Origin: Crotophaga sulcirostris | Taxonomy: Eukaryota; Chordata; Aves; Cuculiformes; Crotophagidae | Reading direction: 5' to 3' | Assembly: GCA_013397455.1 (NCBI GenBank) | Contig: VYZB01000030.1 | Location: 2,183,505-2,247,504, forward strand | Length of the DNA: 64,000 nt | Shown: positions 22,931 to 35,700 of the stretch, piece after piece | Layout of the letters: each line of letters starts with the position of its first letter | Numbering within the stretch: the first letter of the stretch is position 1 | Position numbers and translations under genes: made by a program | The notes under the pieces: generated by a model | What the model was told of the DNA's origin: nothing | Database searches by the model: none | The model's input: the letters and a program-made list of their open reading frames with translations, nothing else

Positions 22931-25900
22931 AAAAAAACTGAAAAAAAGTTCTCCCCTCTCTTTATGTTCCCCCCTTTTATCCAGCAGTCAAAAGTGTAAG
23001 AGCCCACCACACCGGCCCCACTCGGTCAGTGTGCAGCAGGGGCCGTGACAATAGTGGGGCTGAGACAAAGCCGCAGCCCACGCTGCACACACTGGCGCCT
23101 TGTATGTCTATTTACCTCCTAGAGTGGTTTATGCTAATTTATTGGTGAGCAGCGACCACTTCTGCATACTGATGTGCCGCCACTTCTTTCTGAGCGGGGG
23201 CCCTCGTCTGCAGGGAAGCCCGTGGGGGCACCCCCTTCCCCATCGGTAGCGCCCCAGAAAAGGATGCTCCAGTGCTCGAGGCTCTACGTGTACCCCCCAG
23301 TCCATCCAAGCTACTGGTTTGATTGCATGATGGCTCTTTATTTTGGTCCCCTTTGGACACAGGGTGCTGATATCATCCCTTTGCACAGGGATGTTCCAGG
23401 TGCTGGAAGCAAACTGAGCCAAACCAAACCCACAGCCATAGGATGGAACCAAGGGCACAGAAAGAAACGCTCTAGATATCTGTGGAGACAGCCAGATTTT
23501 CATATAAAAATATCTCTGCTGTGTTCTGCTGACATGTGTGAGCATGGGAGGGTGCTCACAAGTCAGGAAGACACTAGAAATCAGGATAAAATTATTTTCT
23601 TCTTTCCTGAGTGCTTACATTGTGTACTATTCTTTGCTGCACAATGGTTTATTTCAGCACTGGGACATGAATTCTCAGATCAGGTTTTACTGACTAGTCC
23701 TTGAAGGCAAATTTTCCTTTCTTCCTCAAGAAGATGTGGTGTCACCCAGGCCTTTGGTTGGGGAAGACCCTTGTACTCTCCCGCAGATGATCAGGCCACC
23801 AGGAGGACAGTCAGGTCTCTCTCTGCTGACCACATCCTTCCCAGAGGAGGGTTTTATAGAGCATTTCAACACAGAGACTACCCAGAGTTAAAGAGTTTAA
23901 TGGGTTTTAGTGGTTCAGGACTCCTCAAAGAAAAGTGAAGTTGAATGGGGAGCTGCTGCTTTCACCCACAAGCCAGCTTTCAGCACTTGCCATGCACAAG
24001 TGAAGGTAAAACCAAGGAGAAACAACCAAGGCAAAAGGAATAAAGTCAGGAGAAATTTGTTTTGATGATGAGGACTTCCTGTTTGCAACACATGGAGCTC
24101 CTAGAAGCAGGTTCAATGCTACGATGATGCGAAGGCTCTTCATGGTTTGACCCAGTCAGACATGGGTCTTCATGTGTGTGGGTGGCATGAGCACTGGGGT
24201 CATCGTATTGCAGACAACAAAGTGAATGAGTTGGGGCAGCCAAGGGAAACAGGGACCATTTGCAGATTTAACCAAGCAGTGGGCCAGGAAGCTTCAAGAT
24301 GTATGTCAGAAGTCCTTCAGCCTCCCCAGGAGAGCATGAAGGGTGTGCTCCAGCCCCTCAGCTCTCTTGCTGCTCCTCCGCACAGGTGATTCCTGGTTGC
24401 AGAGTAAAGCAGCAGATCTGTCCGTGCAGCAGAGGATGTGACCCACGGCTAGCAGAGCCACCTAGAAAGTGTGAGAAGTCTGCCCTAAAGTACAGGAGGA
24501 GAGGTAAAGTCCCAAACTCACTGCTGCAAGGGCAACCAACAGCTGGGAAAGAAAGGGTTGCAGAGAGTTTGTTGGACGGGTGAGACTGCAAGAGATGTCT
24601 CAGAGGTCAGCAGACCTCATCTGTGCTCTGCTGTCTCAAGTCTAAAGAGATTTGAACACACCCTTGAGAAGCTGCTGGCTGGGAGAGATCTATTTGGGGT
24701 GGGTGCCCACTGCCAAGCATGGCAAGCAGCCTGTGCAGCCGCCGCTGTCCACAGCGAGCACAGGCTGACAGAGCACTGGCACCATAACACCACCTTCCCC
24801 CAGAACACCAAATGTAGGTACCCTTGTTCCCAGGGAGACTGGGGGAAGTCATTGTGCCTCTGATGCAATTTAGGACAACCTTGGAGTACTGGCAATCCCA
24901 TCCCACTGACCATTGCACTGGAGGTGGTTGTGGCATTGGCACTGGCACTGGAACCGAGGGATCCCCCCCAAAACTGGAGAAGAGCTCAGCTTACCAGAGG
25001 CCAGTTTTTCAGCTCTTTTGTGCTGCTAAAGCTAGAGAAAGGTGCTGTATCTTAGCCACGGATTTGGCCTTGTTTCTAACCGCAAGGCTCAGGATTTCTT
25101 TCCTTTTTGTGCTGCTCAGAGCAGCAGTAAATTTGCAGCCCCTCTGGCATCTTTCCCTGAGGCTTTTTGCACCAGCTGGGCACAGGGCATGGCCATGGGG
25201 AGGGAGCAGCTTGTGGTGTCGGGCTGGAGTGTTTCCCCCTTCCCGCAAGAAAGGGAAAGAGCCTGCCCACAGGCCTCTCCCACAGCCCTCCTGCATGTCA
25301 GTACAATGAGCTCTGGTCACCTCTGCCTGTCTTGAGATCAAGGGCTTGCAGGAGCCTGCGGTTAATAAAGTCTTCCCAGGCCAAGGAAGGAACAAGGGGG
25401 TTTCTCCAGCTTCCTACAGCCGTGAAGAGGCAGGATTTCTCGCACAGGGCTGAGCACAAAGAGCCTGAGCTGCCGTGTATCGGTAATACCCAGGGATGCC
25501 TTCACTTGTGGCCCACGAGGGAGGTTTGGCAGCAGCAGGAGAGCTTCACTGGAGGGGTACAGGCATGGAGAGCCTCCTTGCTTCCCACTCAGCACCCTCC
25601 CTGCAAGGGAGGGCAGGCAGGGCTCTGGGAAGGTGCCAGCCCAGGGCCTGGCAGCCTGCAGCCCTGCTTGCACTGCTGCCTTGCAGGAGAGGAGGGAGAC
25701 GTGAGCACCATGTCTTAGGTGAGGGCACCTCATGCTGGCAGCTCCAGAAATAGCCTGGGAAGCCTTTGTTTTAGTGATTTCCCTTCCTTCTTGCAGGGCG
25801 GTTGGCTCCGGCTGGGGCTGATGAGGGGAGAGGGTGCTCTGCAACAGTGTGAGGCTGCAGGGACCAAAAAGCTGGCCCAAGCCTGAAGATCAACCTCCCG

Positions 25901-28440
25901 TTTCCTCTGCCACATGTCCCCCTGCAAGCCCAAGCTCAGAGCCACCCCTGCATGAAGCCCCATCCGTCTTTTCTTTAGCGACCAGTGCTGAGCATCCTCC
26001 AAGGCCATGTCCCCAAGGTGTGCCCAGCCCACCAGGACAAGGGGGTTGTGGGTATGGGGGGGGCTGCCATCCCGCAGCCTGGCTGGGGACACCCCTGTGC
26101 ATAGCATCAAACCCCAGTCAATTAGGGCTGAGCACTTGACCCTGACGCCCCAACCCCCTTCTCCAAAGGTTTCTGCATCTTCCCTTTCCTCCCAGGGGGA
26201 GCCGCCTCCGCAGGGGCATCCGCAGGCCTCGCCGGCGAGCTGTTATCTGCCAGTCAAAGGTGGGTGAGAAAAAAAACACCCCTCCTAAAAAACAAGATGT
26301 CTGGTGTGAACCTCCTGATCCTGCTAACCCGAGGGCTCCACTGGAGTTGGCCGCGTGCAAGTGGTGGCCCCGGGTCTCGCTTAGCAACAGGGCCCAGAGC
26401 AGCCTCCGGCTGGCGGGAGAAAAAAGGGTCTTTTCTTGTCGGTGAAAGATTCATCGTTGGGCTGAAAGTGGCCCCTCCCCTCTTTCAAATACTTGTCAGC
26501 GGGGAGAATACAGCTTAGATACTGGGCTGATCAGATCATGGCTAATCTGTTATTCCTGGCCGCGAAAACTGCCGGAAGACTTTCAAACAACTTCACTGGG
26601 AGCGTGTGCGGCGGGAGGCAGCGGGCAGGAGACATCAAGCAACCAGCAGCCCTGTGCCGACATCCCCAGGGTATCTCCTGCTCGTGGGGTGCATGGGGCA
26701 GTGATTTTGGTCCCCCACTCCGTGCCAGCATGGGCTGGTGGCATCCTCTGTGCCACAGGCAGGGGTGGTGGAGGGTAAGGGGTCAGTGCTGAGTGGTAGG
26801 AATGGAGGAGATGGGCTGGCCAAAGTGTCCCCTACAGTGAGAAGAGGGCCCTCATGGTTGCATGGCTTTTTCTCTCAAACCAAGTGAGTTGGAGATGTTT
26901 GTCACTGTGGAAGGACATTTGCCACCCATATCTGGAAGCCTTGGCACTGCAAAGAGTACTAACAAAAAGATGACCAACTCAGACAAAGTTGCTTTCCTGT
27001 TTACTCCCTCCCTCTGGGTCAAGATGCTTGCAGGGGAAAAAGCAGAATAATCAAATCAAACAATTCATATTCAGTGGTTTGCAGGAATTTCCCGTGGTGG
27101 CCCAGATTCTGCTCCTGTAGATGGGGGTACATCAAAGACTTGCAGTTAGGAGAGGTAGGAGCACTCTCACAAATATCTCCTATGGATCCTGCTATGCTCA
27201 GCACTGGGGCCAGTGTGGGCAGCCAGCCCAGGGGACAGTGACAATGCACCCTTAGGACCAGGAGCCTATTTCTCCCTACAAAAATGGGATAGGTGGAGCT
27301 GCTTTACCCATTGCCACTGCACTTATGACAAAGACCTGATCCCCAGGCCTGGCACATGCTACTCTGCCTCTTCTCAAGAGCTCTGCATGTCCAAGCATCT
27401 TGACCTGCTCCCCAGCTCTCTTGCTGCATACCATTGCCAGCCTAGCTTTAGTCTCAAATCTACCTTTTCTGGGCTCAGCACTAACCATGGTTATTGTGCA
27501 GGACCTGCTGTGGAAATGGACCCTTGATGGGACAGTTCTGCGTGTGATGGAAAGGAAGACTGCCCCGAAGTGGCTCAAAGCAATGGGACCCCATGGGAGG
27601 GGGATGGATGCCCAGCGAGCCTGGGGACTGGCCTGCACTCTGGCAGGTTCCTCTTAGTCAGGAATAATTAATTACCTTCTCAAGGATCTTAGCTTCAGCC
27701 CTTCCCTGCTCATGCCCTAGCCTAAGAGAGGAGGGAGGGAGGAGACGGCAGCGAAGAGGGTAGAGAATTAATTGGACATTGTGTTGGGAATCGCCTCCTG
27801 GTTGCTGTCAATCTTGGGAGTGAACAGCCTCTTGTCTCACTCAATAGGAACTTTATATGCTCCTTTAATCCTTCAGTCCGTATTGTCAGAGCTTCCCCCC
27901 TCCTCCTGTCTCTCCTTCCCACCGCAGGACTTTTGATGACCCCAGCTGTCTGAGGCAATACAAAGAAGCCCCTTAACTAACACCCTGTGATCTATACAGG
28001 CAATAAAGAGGCTCCCCTTGACAAGGATTTGCAGGCAGAATATATGCAAATGCTGGGAGGTGCGCGGGTGGGGAGGTGTGCCAAAAAAGTTGCCGCGCGG
28101 CAGGGCCACGGCTCATTGCCTTGGGAATGCGATGGCCCAAGTAGGGATACGGTGCAGGTAAGGGATGGCAGGAGAAAACCAGGGTTGGCCAGGGTTGGCT
28201 TGGGCATTGCACACTCCACCATGGGCTAAAGCAAAGAGGAGTGCCCCATCCATCTGGGTGGCCAAGGCCAAGGCATCCATGGGCACTTAAATGGGGGGCT
28301 CCAAGCCCGTGCCCCCCTGTTCTCTGCTCCTCAAGGGCCACCTCCTGAAGTCAGGAGGCCATGCTCCTTCCCACATTAGCACATGAATGGGGTTAGGGGT
28401 GGGGGGGAGGCGGGAAGGGGGGCAAGCCCCCACTGTCCAC
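22931..28440. other. No gene seen
   Basis: No coding region, RNA gene or mobile element recognised. AT-richer islands at 26450-26560 and 27655-27990 are possible weaker regulatory elements. Confidence 0.45.
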
Positions 28441-28746
28441 TCAAGCAAACAATTTGGCTAGCAAATTGACATAATTACAAGGGACAGAGAGAAAAGAAAG
28501 GCAAGCCCCCTCCCCTGCGCTCCAGAGGGCCCGACCCCTGCCGAGTTACTTAGACCCTTTGTGCGACTCAATGCTAGGTACTGATGAGGGGACGTATGCC
28601 CTTTTCAAGGGCCCTAAGCGACCGGCTGCCCTAATCTGATTACAATTTACAGCGCTCCTTCAGAAGAGGCTGGAGCGGCGCTCACACAGGCATGGACACG
28701 TCGGATCGGACACGCCAGGCCCGATGTGCACGTGCTCGCGCCAGCA

Positions 28747-28792
28747 CAAAGGTAGGTGGACACGCACGGCAAAGGTAGGTGGACATGCATAG
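28747..28792. repeat. 23-bp direct duplication
   Basis: CAAAGGTAGGTGGACA followed by seven bases occurs twice in tandem with three differences at the end of the second copy, about 55 bases before a CR1 insertion. Confidence 0.85.
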
Positions 28793-28846
28793 TGATGCAG
28801 CGGCCAGCAGGGCAGAATAGTTTTCAGTGTGCTGGTTGTGCGTGGT

Positions 28847-29330
28847 CATAGAATCATAGAATTGCCTGGTTGGAAAAGACCTTTGAGATCGAGTCCAACC
28901 ATACCTGTCCTCTGTTAAACCACGGCCCTCAGAAACATGTCAATCTGTCTTTTAAACACCTCCAGGGTGGGGACTCAACCACCTCCCTGGGCAGCCTCTG
29001 CCAGTGCCTGACCACCTTTTCAGGGAATAAATTTTTCCTAATGTCTGGTCTGAACCTCCCCTGGTGCAACTTGAGGTCATTTCCTCTTGTCCTATCACCT
29101 GGAGAAGAGACCAACACCCGCCTCACCACAATCTCCTTTCAGGCAGTTGTAGACAGTGATGAGGTCTCCCCTCAGCCTCCTCCAGGCTAAACAGCCCCAG
29201 TTCCCTCAGCCACTCCTCATAGGACTTGTTCTCCAGCCCCTTCATCAGCTTCATTGCCCTTCTCTGGACACGCTCCAGCCTCTCAATGTCTTTCTTGTAG
29301 TGAGTGGCCCAAAACTTAACAAGAACTGCC
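28847..29330 (-). mobile_element. CR1 LINE, 5'-truncated, minus strand
   Basis: The plus strand opens TCATAGAATCATAGAATT, the complement of the CR1 octamer 3' end, and further in the minus strand encodes RVQRRAMKLMKGLENKSYEE then [14 protein letters not shown]. Frame is broken relative to an active element. Confidence 0.9.
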
Positions 29331-32174
29331 CAAGAAGGCTGAAGGCGTGTGTGTGGGGACACAGGGCTTTGTGTGCATGGGGACACTGCCAGTGGGAGAT
29401 CTGCTGTGGCCAGCATCTTGGGCATGCAATGGTCCAGTTTCAGCCCCAAACGGGTTTGGCCAAGGTACCTGCACCCATGCACACCAACACATACATGGGC
29501 ACAGATGTAAACGCCCTCACCCTTCTCCCGAGCAGGCCCGCAGGTGGGGATCCTCTGCAGAGGCATGGGGGTCCCCACCAGGAGATGGGGGACAACAGAG
29601 GTGAGCACAGATCTTCCCCTGAAATTTCTGCAGCAGCTTGCAGGAATGGGTAGTGCGAGCAAAGCCCACCACCTGCCTATTAAAAACAGGATTAAACAAT
29701 GCTGGTTTTCCCCCCACCCCCTTCCCGCTCTCTCTAAATCATCCCCTTGGGGAATCCACCACCTTTACATGAGGTTTTCCCTTTTTTTCAACCTCTTTTC
29801 TGCTCTGTGCCCCATAGATCCCAGGGGATTAGCAGCCAAGCTGGGCCTTCCAACCTCCTTAAAGGCGGGTTGTTTGAGCTAGCCCCCCCATGGGAACCTG
29901 TCCCAGGACAACTTTGGTCAATGCCTCCGGTGCTTCCCAGCCAATTTGTATCACCTAATCCCCGCGGGTATCGACAGCCCCTTTCTCACACGTCCTCCTG
30001 CCTGCCAGAGCAGCCCAATCCTCTGCTCTCCATGCTCCCCTGTTGAGAAGCCCTCTGTCCACCACTGGGGCTGCAACCGCACTTCAAACGCGCCAGCCCG
30101 ACCCCGGCATTGTTTGCCAAGGAATTAAAACTGCAAGGCTAACCCCAGCGAGTGATTTAGGTACTGAGACCAGACTGAGCCCTGCAAGAGCACAGGCAAT
30201 AAAACGCTTCGCTGCCCAGCAGCCTGGGCAATTTAGGTGTCTTCCCACGAGGAGGAGGCAGAATCTGGAGGGACAGGGAGTGATGTTGGGGCTCCTTCTG
30301 CTGGCATGTGCACACGTGGTAGGACCATCTCCTGGTGCTCACAGATCTGCCCCATCAGAGATGTAGGTTGGTCACCTCGCTGAATTGCTCAGTCTTTTCA
30401 GACATTGATCCCCACAGCTCTTTGCAAGGTGCTGCGAGGGAAAACCAGAGGCCACAGGGGTTGGACATGGTATCCCCATGGTGGAACACTGCCTCCCCAG
30501 GCGCTGGCATGGCTGGATCCTGGCTTGTCTGGGACATGGTCAGAGGCTCAAATGGGATGGGACAGCAAGACAGTGGTCCAGTGAGGCAGCAGGAAATGCA
30601 GTGCCCAATAGGTCTGCTTCTGCTTTCAGAAGAAGGTTTTGAAGACCTGGGGCAAAAAGTTTAGGACTCCACTTTTGAAATGAGGTTGTCTACAGCAGCT
30701 GCCAGTAAATGTCCCTGTGATGGTTTGTGTTGGGCTCTGTGGATGCAGCTGTGAGCAGAAAATGGCTTTTACATTCTTTCCCCAGTGCAAAGAGGATTGG
30801 AGATCTCCTTCCTTCAGCAAATCCCAACACTGGGAAATCGGGAATTATCCCCCCATTTTCCCATCCCTGCCCTGGGGAAAGGGTGCAGCTCAATGTACAC
30901 TCAGCCTCTGCAGGGATCGTTCTCTAGAGACCATTTCTAACCCATGTCAGACATCTCCATCATAAAATAACACAAAATAGACCATCATCTGGTGAGACGA
31001 CTAGAGCTCCTGAGAGCCCAGGTATGGCATTGCTGACTTTCCCCTTAGCCAACGACCCCTTTTCTTGCATCCCACACTGCTGCTGTGCTCAAGACCTTGC
31101 CTATGGAGGATTCTAGGCCTTTTCTTATTTTATTATTCTTCTTTTTACAACGATGAGGTTGTCTCAGGCCAAGCAGTGGCAACGTCGGTTCAGAAGAGAA
31201 CATCGCCTGCACCTGGCTGTCCCCGTCCCCACACCACAGCAGGGGAACACAGTGTTTCGGCACCTCCTCCTCTGTCACAATGTTTTTCAGCTCCACCAAG
31301 CAAAGTGTCCAATTAGAGCAGAGTCTCTTGCTTCCATCTTTGCCGACATTTAATTAACATGCTGCTGCTGGCAGCCGCTGACAAATTCCAGAAACACGTT
31401 GTAAAGGGTTTTTGTCTTTACCCAACACGGAAAATGAGGGTGTCATATCCCAAGGGGATGTGAATAGCTACTTTTGACTCCCCCCTCAGGTGTGAGAATT
31501 ACAGCTAGATGTGGTGAAGAGACCTATCAGCCCTCCTACCTCCTCCCCCCCACATTTCCTCTCCTGCTCCTCGTATTATATCATCCTGGAGAACATGCAC
31601 ATTTTAGGCCTGATTTTTCACTGTTGTCTCCTTCAGTTCTGGCTGAAGGCTGATGATCTGGTTAAGACCCAGGGGCTGTGTTCTGCCTTTGGGTTCTTCC
31701 CATCAGGATAGCACTGGTCAGTGGAAGGAGTGATCTGATAACACTGGAAGAAATGGTTGAAACCAGAGAAGAAGAACATGCAAACAAAGATCCCAAAGAG
31801 TTGATGGAGACCTCAGCAGAGCAGCTGAGAGGGTGAGGCAAGTGTAGCCAGACTCAAGGCTGAACCTCACGAGCTGCGTGAGCACAGGGACAGCTGCTGC
31901 GTTCCAGCATCCCCACCCAAAAAGCACCAGCCTGGCCCATGCTTCCCACACAGGCCCAGCTCCAGCTGCAGAAGGTCTGGCTGCTGCCTCCAGCTGCTGT
32001 ATTTTCAGGTGCCAGGTCCTAAGGCCAGTGTCTCCACAGCCTGCACTATCCCCGCTTTGCCATCGCTCGTGCACCCACTTTGGCCCCAGAGCTCCGGGAG
32101 TGTCCCAGCGCCTCCACTTCACCTCAGCAGCCAAGAGCTGTCCCGGAAGCTGCCCTGTGCCACGGTGGGAGAGG
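29331..32174. other. No gene seen
   Basis: Contains a possible conserved block at 31335-31420 (CATTTAATTAACATGCTGCT). No coding feature supported. Confidence 0.45.
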
Positions 32175-32334
32175 GGGACATCAGGAAAAAATTCTTCACT
32201 GAAAGGGTGGTCAGGCACTGGCAGAAGCTGGCCAGGGAGGGGGTTGAGTCACCATCCCTGGAGATGTTTAAAAGACGGGCAAATGAAGCGCTGGGGGAGA
32301 TGGTTTAGTAGTGGACAGGTACAGTTGGACTCGA
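32175..32334 (+). mobile_element. CR1 LINE, plus strand, left half of an interrupted element
   Basis: Reads RKKFFTERVVRHWQKLAREG then VESPSLEMFKRR and continues into the CR1 3' UTR up to TTGGACTCGA, where a second CR1 in opposite orientation begins. The same element resumes near 32629. Confidence 0.85.
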
Positions 32335-32628
32335 ATCACAGAATCATAGAATGACCTGAGCTGGAAGGGACCCACAAGGGTCATTGAGTCCAACTCCTGT
32401 CCCTGCATTGGACAATCCCAATGTTCACACCGTGTGTCTGAGGGCGTTGGCCAATCGATTCTTGAATATTGTCAGGCTTGACTCCACCACTGCTTCCCTG
32501 GGGAGCTCTTCCAGTGCTCCACCACCCTCTGGGTGAAGAACCTCTTCCCAATGTCCAACCCAACCCTCCCCTGGCACATCTTCCTGCCATTCCCTCAAGT
32601 CCTATCACTGGTCATCAGCGAGAAGACA
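32335..32628 (-). mobile_element. CR1 LINE, minus strand, inserted into another CR1
   Basis: Starts on the plus strand with ACAGAATCATAGAATGACCT (complement of a CR1 3' end) and runs through the CR1 3' region complement to about CAGCGAGAAGACAG. It sits exactly between two parts of a plus-strand CR1. Confidence 0.85.
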
Positions 32629-32690
32629 GAATGATCTCAAAGGCCTTTTCCAGCTGAGCGATTCTGTCCTTCTGTGATGCTGTGATACCC
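32629..32690 (+). mobile_element. CR1 LINE, plus strand, right half (3' end) of the interrupted element
   Basis: ATGATCTCAAAGGCCTTTTC through GATTCTGTCCTTCTGTGATG is a CR1 3' terminus that joins in sense to the fragment ending at 32334. It lies just beyond the RHCG poly(A) region. Confidence 0.8.
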
Positions 32691-32719
32691 CACCCTGCTC
32701 CACCACTCACGCAGGGAAA

Positions 32720-35700
32720 GAAGAACACGTTTTGGTTTTATTCACCACAGCTCGTTACAAAAGCGGGATAGCCGGGTACCTGGCTCTCCCGGGGAGAATG
32801 TCACCCTTCATCCTGGCAGGAGCGGGGTCCTGCGGTGCGGTGCGGGGTGCCGGGCAGCCTCCTCTGGGGCCGAGGGCTGGGGGGCTCACGGCGAGGTGGC
32901 CTTGTCGGGGTTGTGCATGTGGTACGCGTCGCCCTCCTCGTCCTCGGGCACCTGCGGGGCCGCACAGCCCGCTCGGAGCCAGCGCGGGGCCACAGCGCCC
33001 CCTGCTGCCCCCGGGCCCGCACCGCCGCCCAGCACACGGCCTCACCGCCCCGCACACGGCCTCACCGCCCCGCACACGGCCTCACCNNNNNNNNNNNNNN
33101 NNNNNNNNNNNNNNNNNNNNNNNNNNNNNNNNNNNNNNNNNNNNNNNNNNNNNNNNNNNNNNNNNNNNNNNNNNNNNNNNNNNNNNNNNNNNNNNNNNNN
33201 NNNNNNNNNNNNNNNNNNNNNNNNNNNNNNNNNNNNNNNNNNNNNNNNNNNNNNNNNNNNNNNNNNNNNNNNNNNNNNNNNNNNNNNNNNNNNNNNNNNN
33301 NNNNNNNNNNNNNNNNNNNNNNNNNNNNNNNNNNNNNNNNNNNNNNNNNNNNNNNNNNNNNNNNNNNNNNNNNNNNNNNNNNNNNNNACGGCCTCACCTC
33401 CCAGCACACGGCCTCACCTCCCAGTAAACGGCCTCACCTCCCAGCACACGGTCTCACCTCCCAGTAAATGTCCTCACCTCCCTGTAAATGTCCTCATCTC
33501 CCAGTAAATGTCCTCACCTCCCAGTAAATGTCGTCCTCAAAGCAGTTCTCAGCGGCCGCGTCCCCCCACACCGGCAGCTTCAGGATGGCCCCTGGAAGCA
33601 GGCAGGCAGGGCGGTGGGCAGGGGCCGTCATGCCATGTGGGATGCAGGGTGTGGATGGTCAGAGCCCACCCATCCCAGTAGCAAAGGGGGCAAACACAGT
33701 CCTGTCATGGTGCTCAGTGCTGACCCTCCTTTTTTTTCCAAACCCACTTGATCTTGCTCCCCCCTGGCTGCCTGGTTTCCCCTGCTCCTGTGGGCTTTGA
33801 GGTGGTTCCATCTGCAGGGTGTCCAGATGTGAGCAAGCCAGGGGCTTGCTGGGCAGCTGGGCTCTAAGATTGAGCACTGGGACTAAATGCTGGAGAATCT
33901 GCAAGTGGGGGCTCGCAGTGCAGGCAGGAAGGGCACATCCAGCCACATGGACACCCCCACTTCAGCCACAGGCTGGACTCAAGCCTCCCCTCCCCGTGCT
34001 CTCCTCCTGCTTACCCACAAGGGCCCCCCCAGCAAGAGCCATCAGCAGAGACACCACGATGCCAGCTGCCTGGAACCCTCCTTGGACACTGGGTGTCCGT
34101 GTCTGGTACGTGCCGGTGAAGTCAAACGCCTTGATGAACCTGCCGAGGTCAGAAATGTCAAGGGTTGCTCCCGGCGGGAGATCTTTCCCGGATCCTTCAG
34201 TGACTCCTCCCTAGCTCAATCCCTCTTCTGCAATGGACCAGGAGAGTGTTGCAATGACGAAAACCACCGCTCACTTCCTTCTCCTCTGGCCCCCGGCAAA
34301 GCCCTACCTAGGATGAGCCCAAAATATAAATATTTCTTTTGTATTTCAAACCTTCAGCCTTCCCTGACCCTCCAAACAATGCAGGGATGGAGGGAGGAGC
34401 ACTTACCCACCCACCATGCCTCAGAATAGTGGCAGAGAGCGGGGTTATGGCTCGCTTTTTGAGGACTCCAGAAGTGAGTTGCAAGATATGAATATTTTAC
34501 ACTTCAGTAAACCCAAAGTTGGTGCACCCCATGTTTTTGAGGGGGAAAGGGGCAAATCTGGACAATTAATAAGGGTTGTTAATTTCTTCTTGCTCCCAGC
34601 GCAAGGACACCCAGGCAAAATCTATTCTCAGGGAAGATTTTCAAGCTGTCTTACCCTTCCTTTCCATATACATCCTCTGTGGCTGCAGCTGCAGTGATGG
34701 CCCCCACAATGCCCCCAATAAGGCCCGGCATGGCGTGGAGGTTGTGGATGCCACATGTGTCCTGGATGTGCAACCTGGACTCCAAAAAAGGCTGGGGGGA
34801 AGGGAGGTAGAGAGAGATCAGGGACACGAGTCCTGAAAAGCATTAGTTCCTTCCATGGAGTTCTGGGATAAGCAGAGAAGGAAGAATGATATTGTGTCCC
34901 ATTAAATAGCTAAGGACTTGTAGACAAACCTCGAGATAAAATAACAACATATCCTCCAAACACTCTCCTCTTGGGAGGCTGAACCTTCCTGAGCATTTTT
35001 GGGGCAGTTAATAGAGTCAGAAGTACATCTACATAAGGACATTAGAAAGCAGGAACCCTCAAAGGGAATTGAATCCATTTCTAGTCTCCTTAGCAGGACC
35101 AGGGCTGTAGACCCCTAGGGAAGCACTCACCGTGAGGTAGACATACCCCACTGTGGACACGATGCCACAGATGAACCCGACAATGAGGGAGCCATATGGA
35201 GTCAGCATCATCTCTGCGCTGGTGCCCACGGCCACACCACCGGCCAGAGTTGCGTTCTGGATGTGGACCTGCAGAAGTAACCACCGTGTCTTGGCATCTT
35301 GGGGAGACTGCAATTGCTCGGGGATGGTGCAAATGGCATAGCAGGAGAATCAGCTCTGAAAATGTTTCCAGAGGAAATATCAGGGCCCATTTCCCTGCTT
35401 GTTGGTGAAAAACAAGAGAAGAACAGGCAGCCTCTGTCTGCAGCACAGGTGCACATAGACTCCCACTCCCTGCACCACACACATTCTTTGCATCCACAAA
35501 TCTGGGTAGGGAGTTGTGATGAGATGGAAATTGTCTCACCCATGTGTCACGCAGGCTCTGCTGTCACAAAGACGTGTCACCCACACACATAACACGTACA
35601 AGTCAGCCCCCCGATTGCTCATGAGCTGCCGTGCAGGCCCTGCTCAGCTTGCTGGAGATCACTGTCAAACATGGTACTGCAGCATGCCCATCAGTAGCTG

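Noticed and set aside
1..32700. The miR-9-3 hairpin, expected on this side of RHCG by human gene order
   Set aside because: I looked for the mature miR-9 core on both strands while reading and did not find it; it probably lies further left.
32732..33507. Plus-strand frames reading a 20-residue repeated peptide through the gap
   Set aside because: They are the antisense of the intron 9 minisatellite, and N codons make up much of the length.
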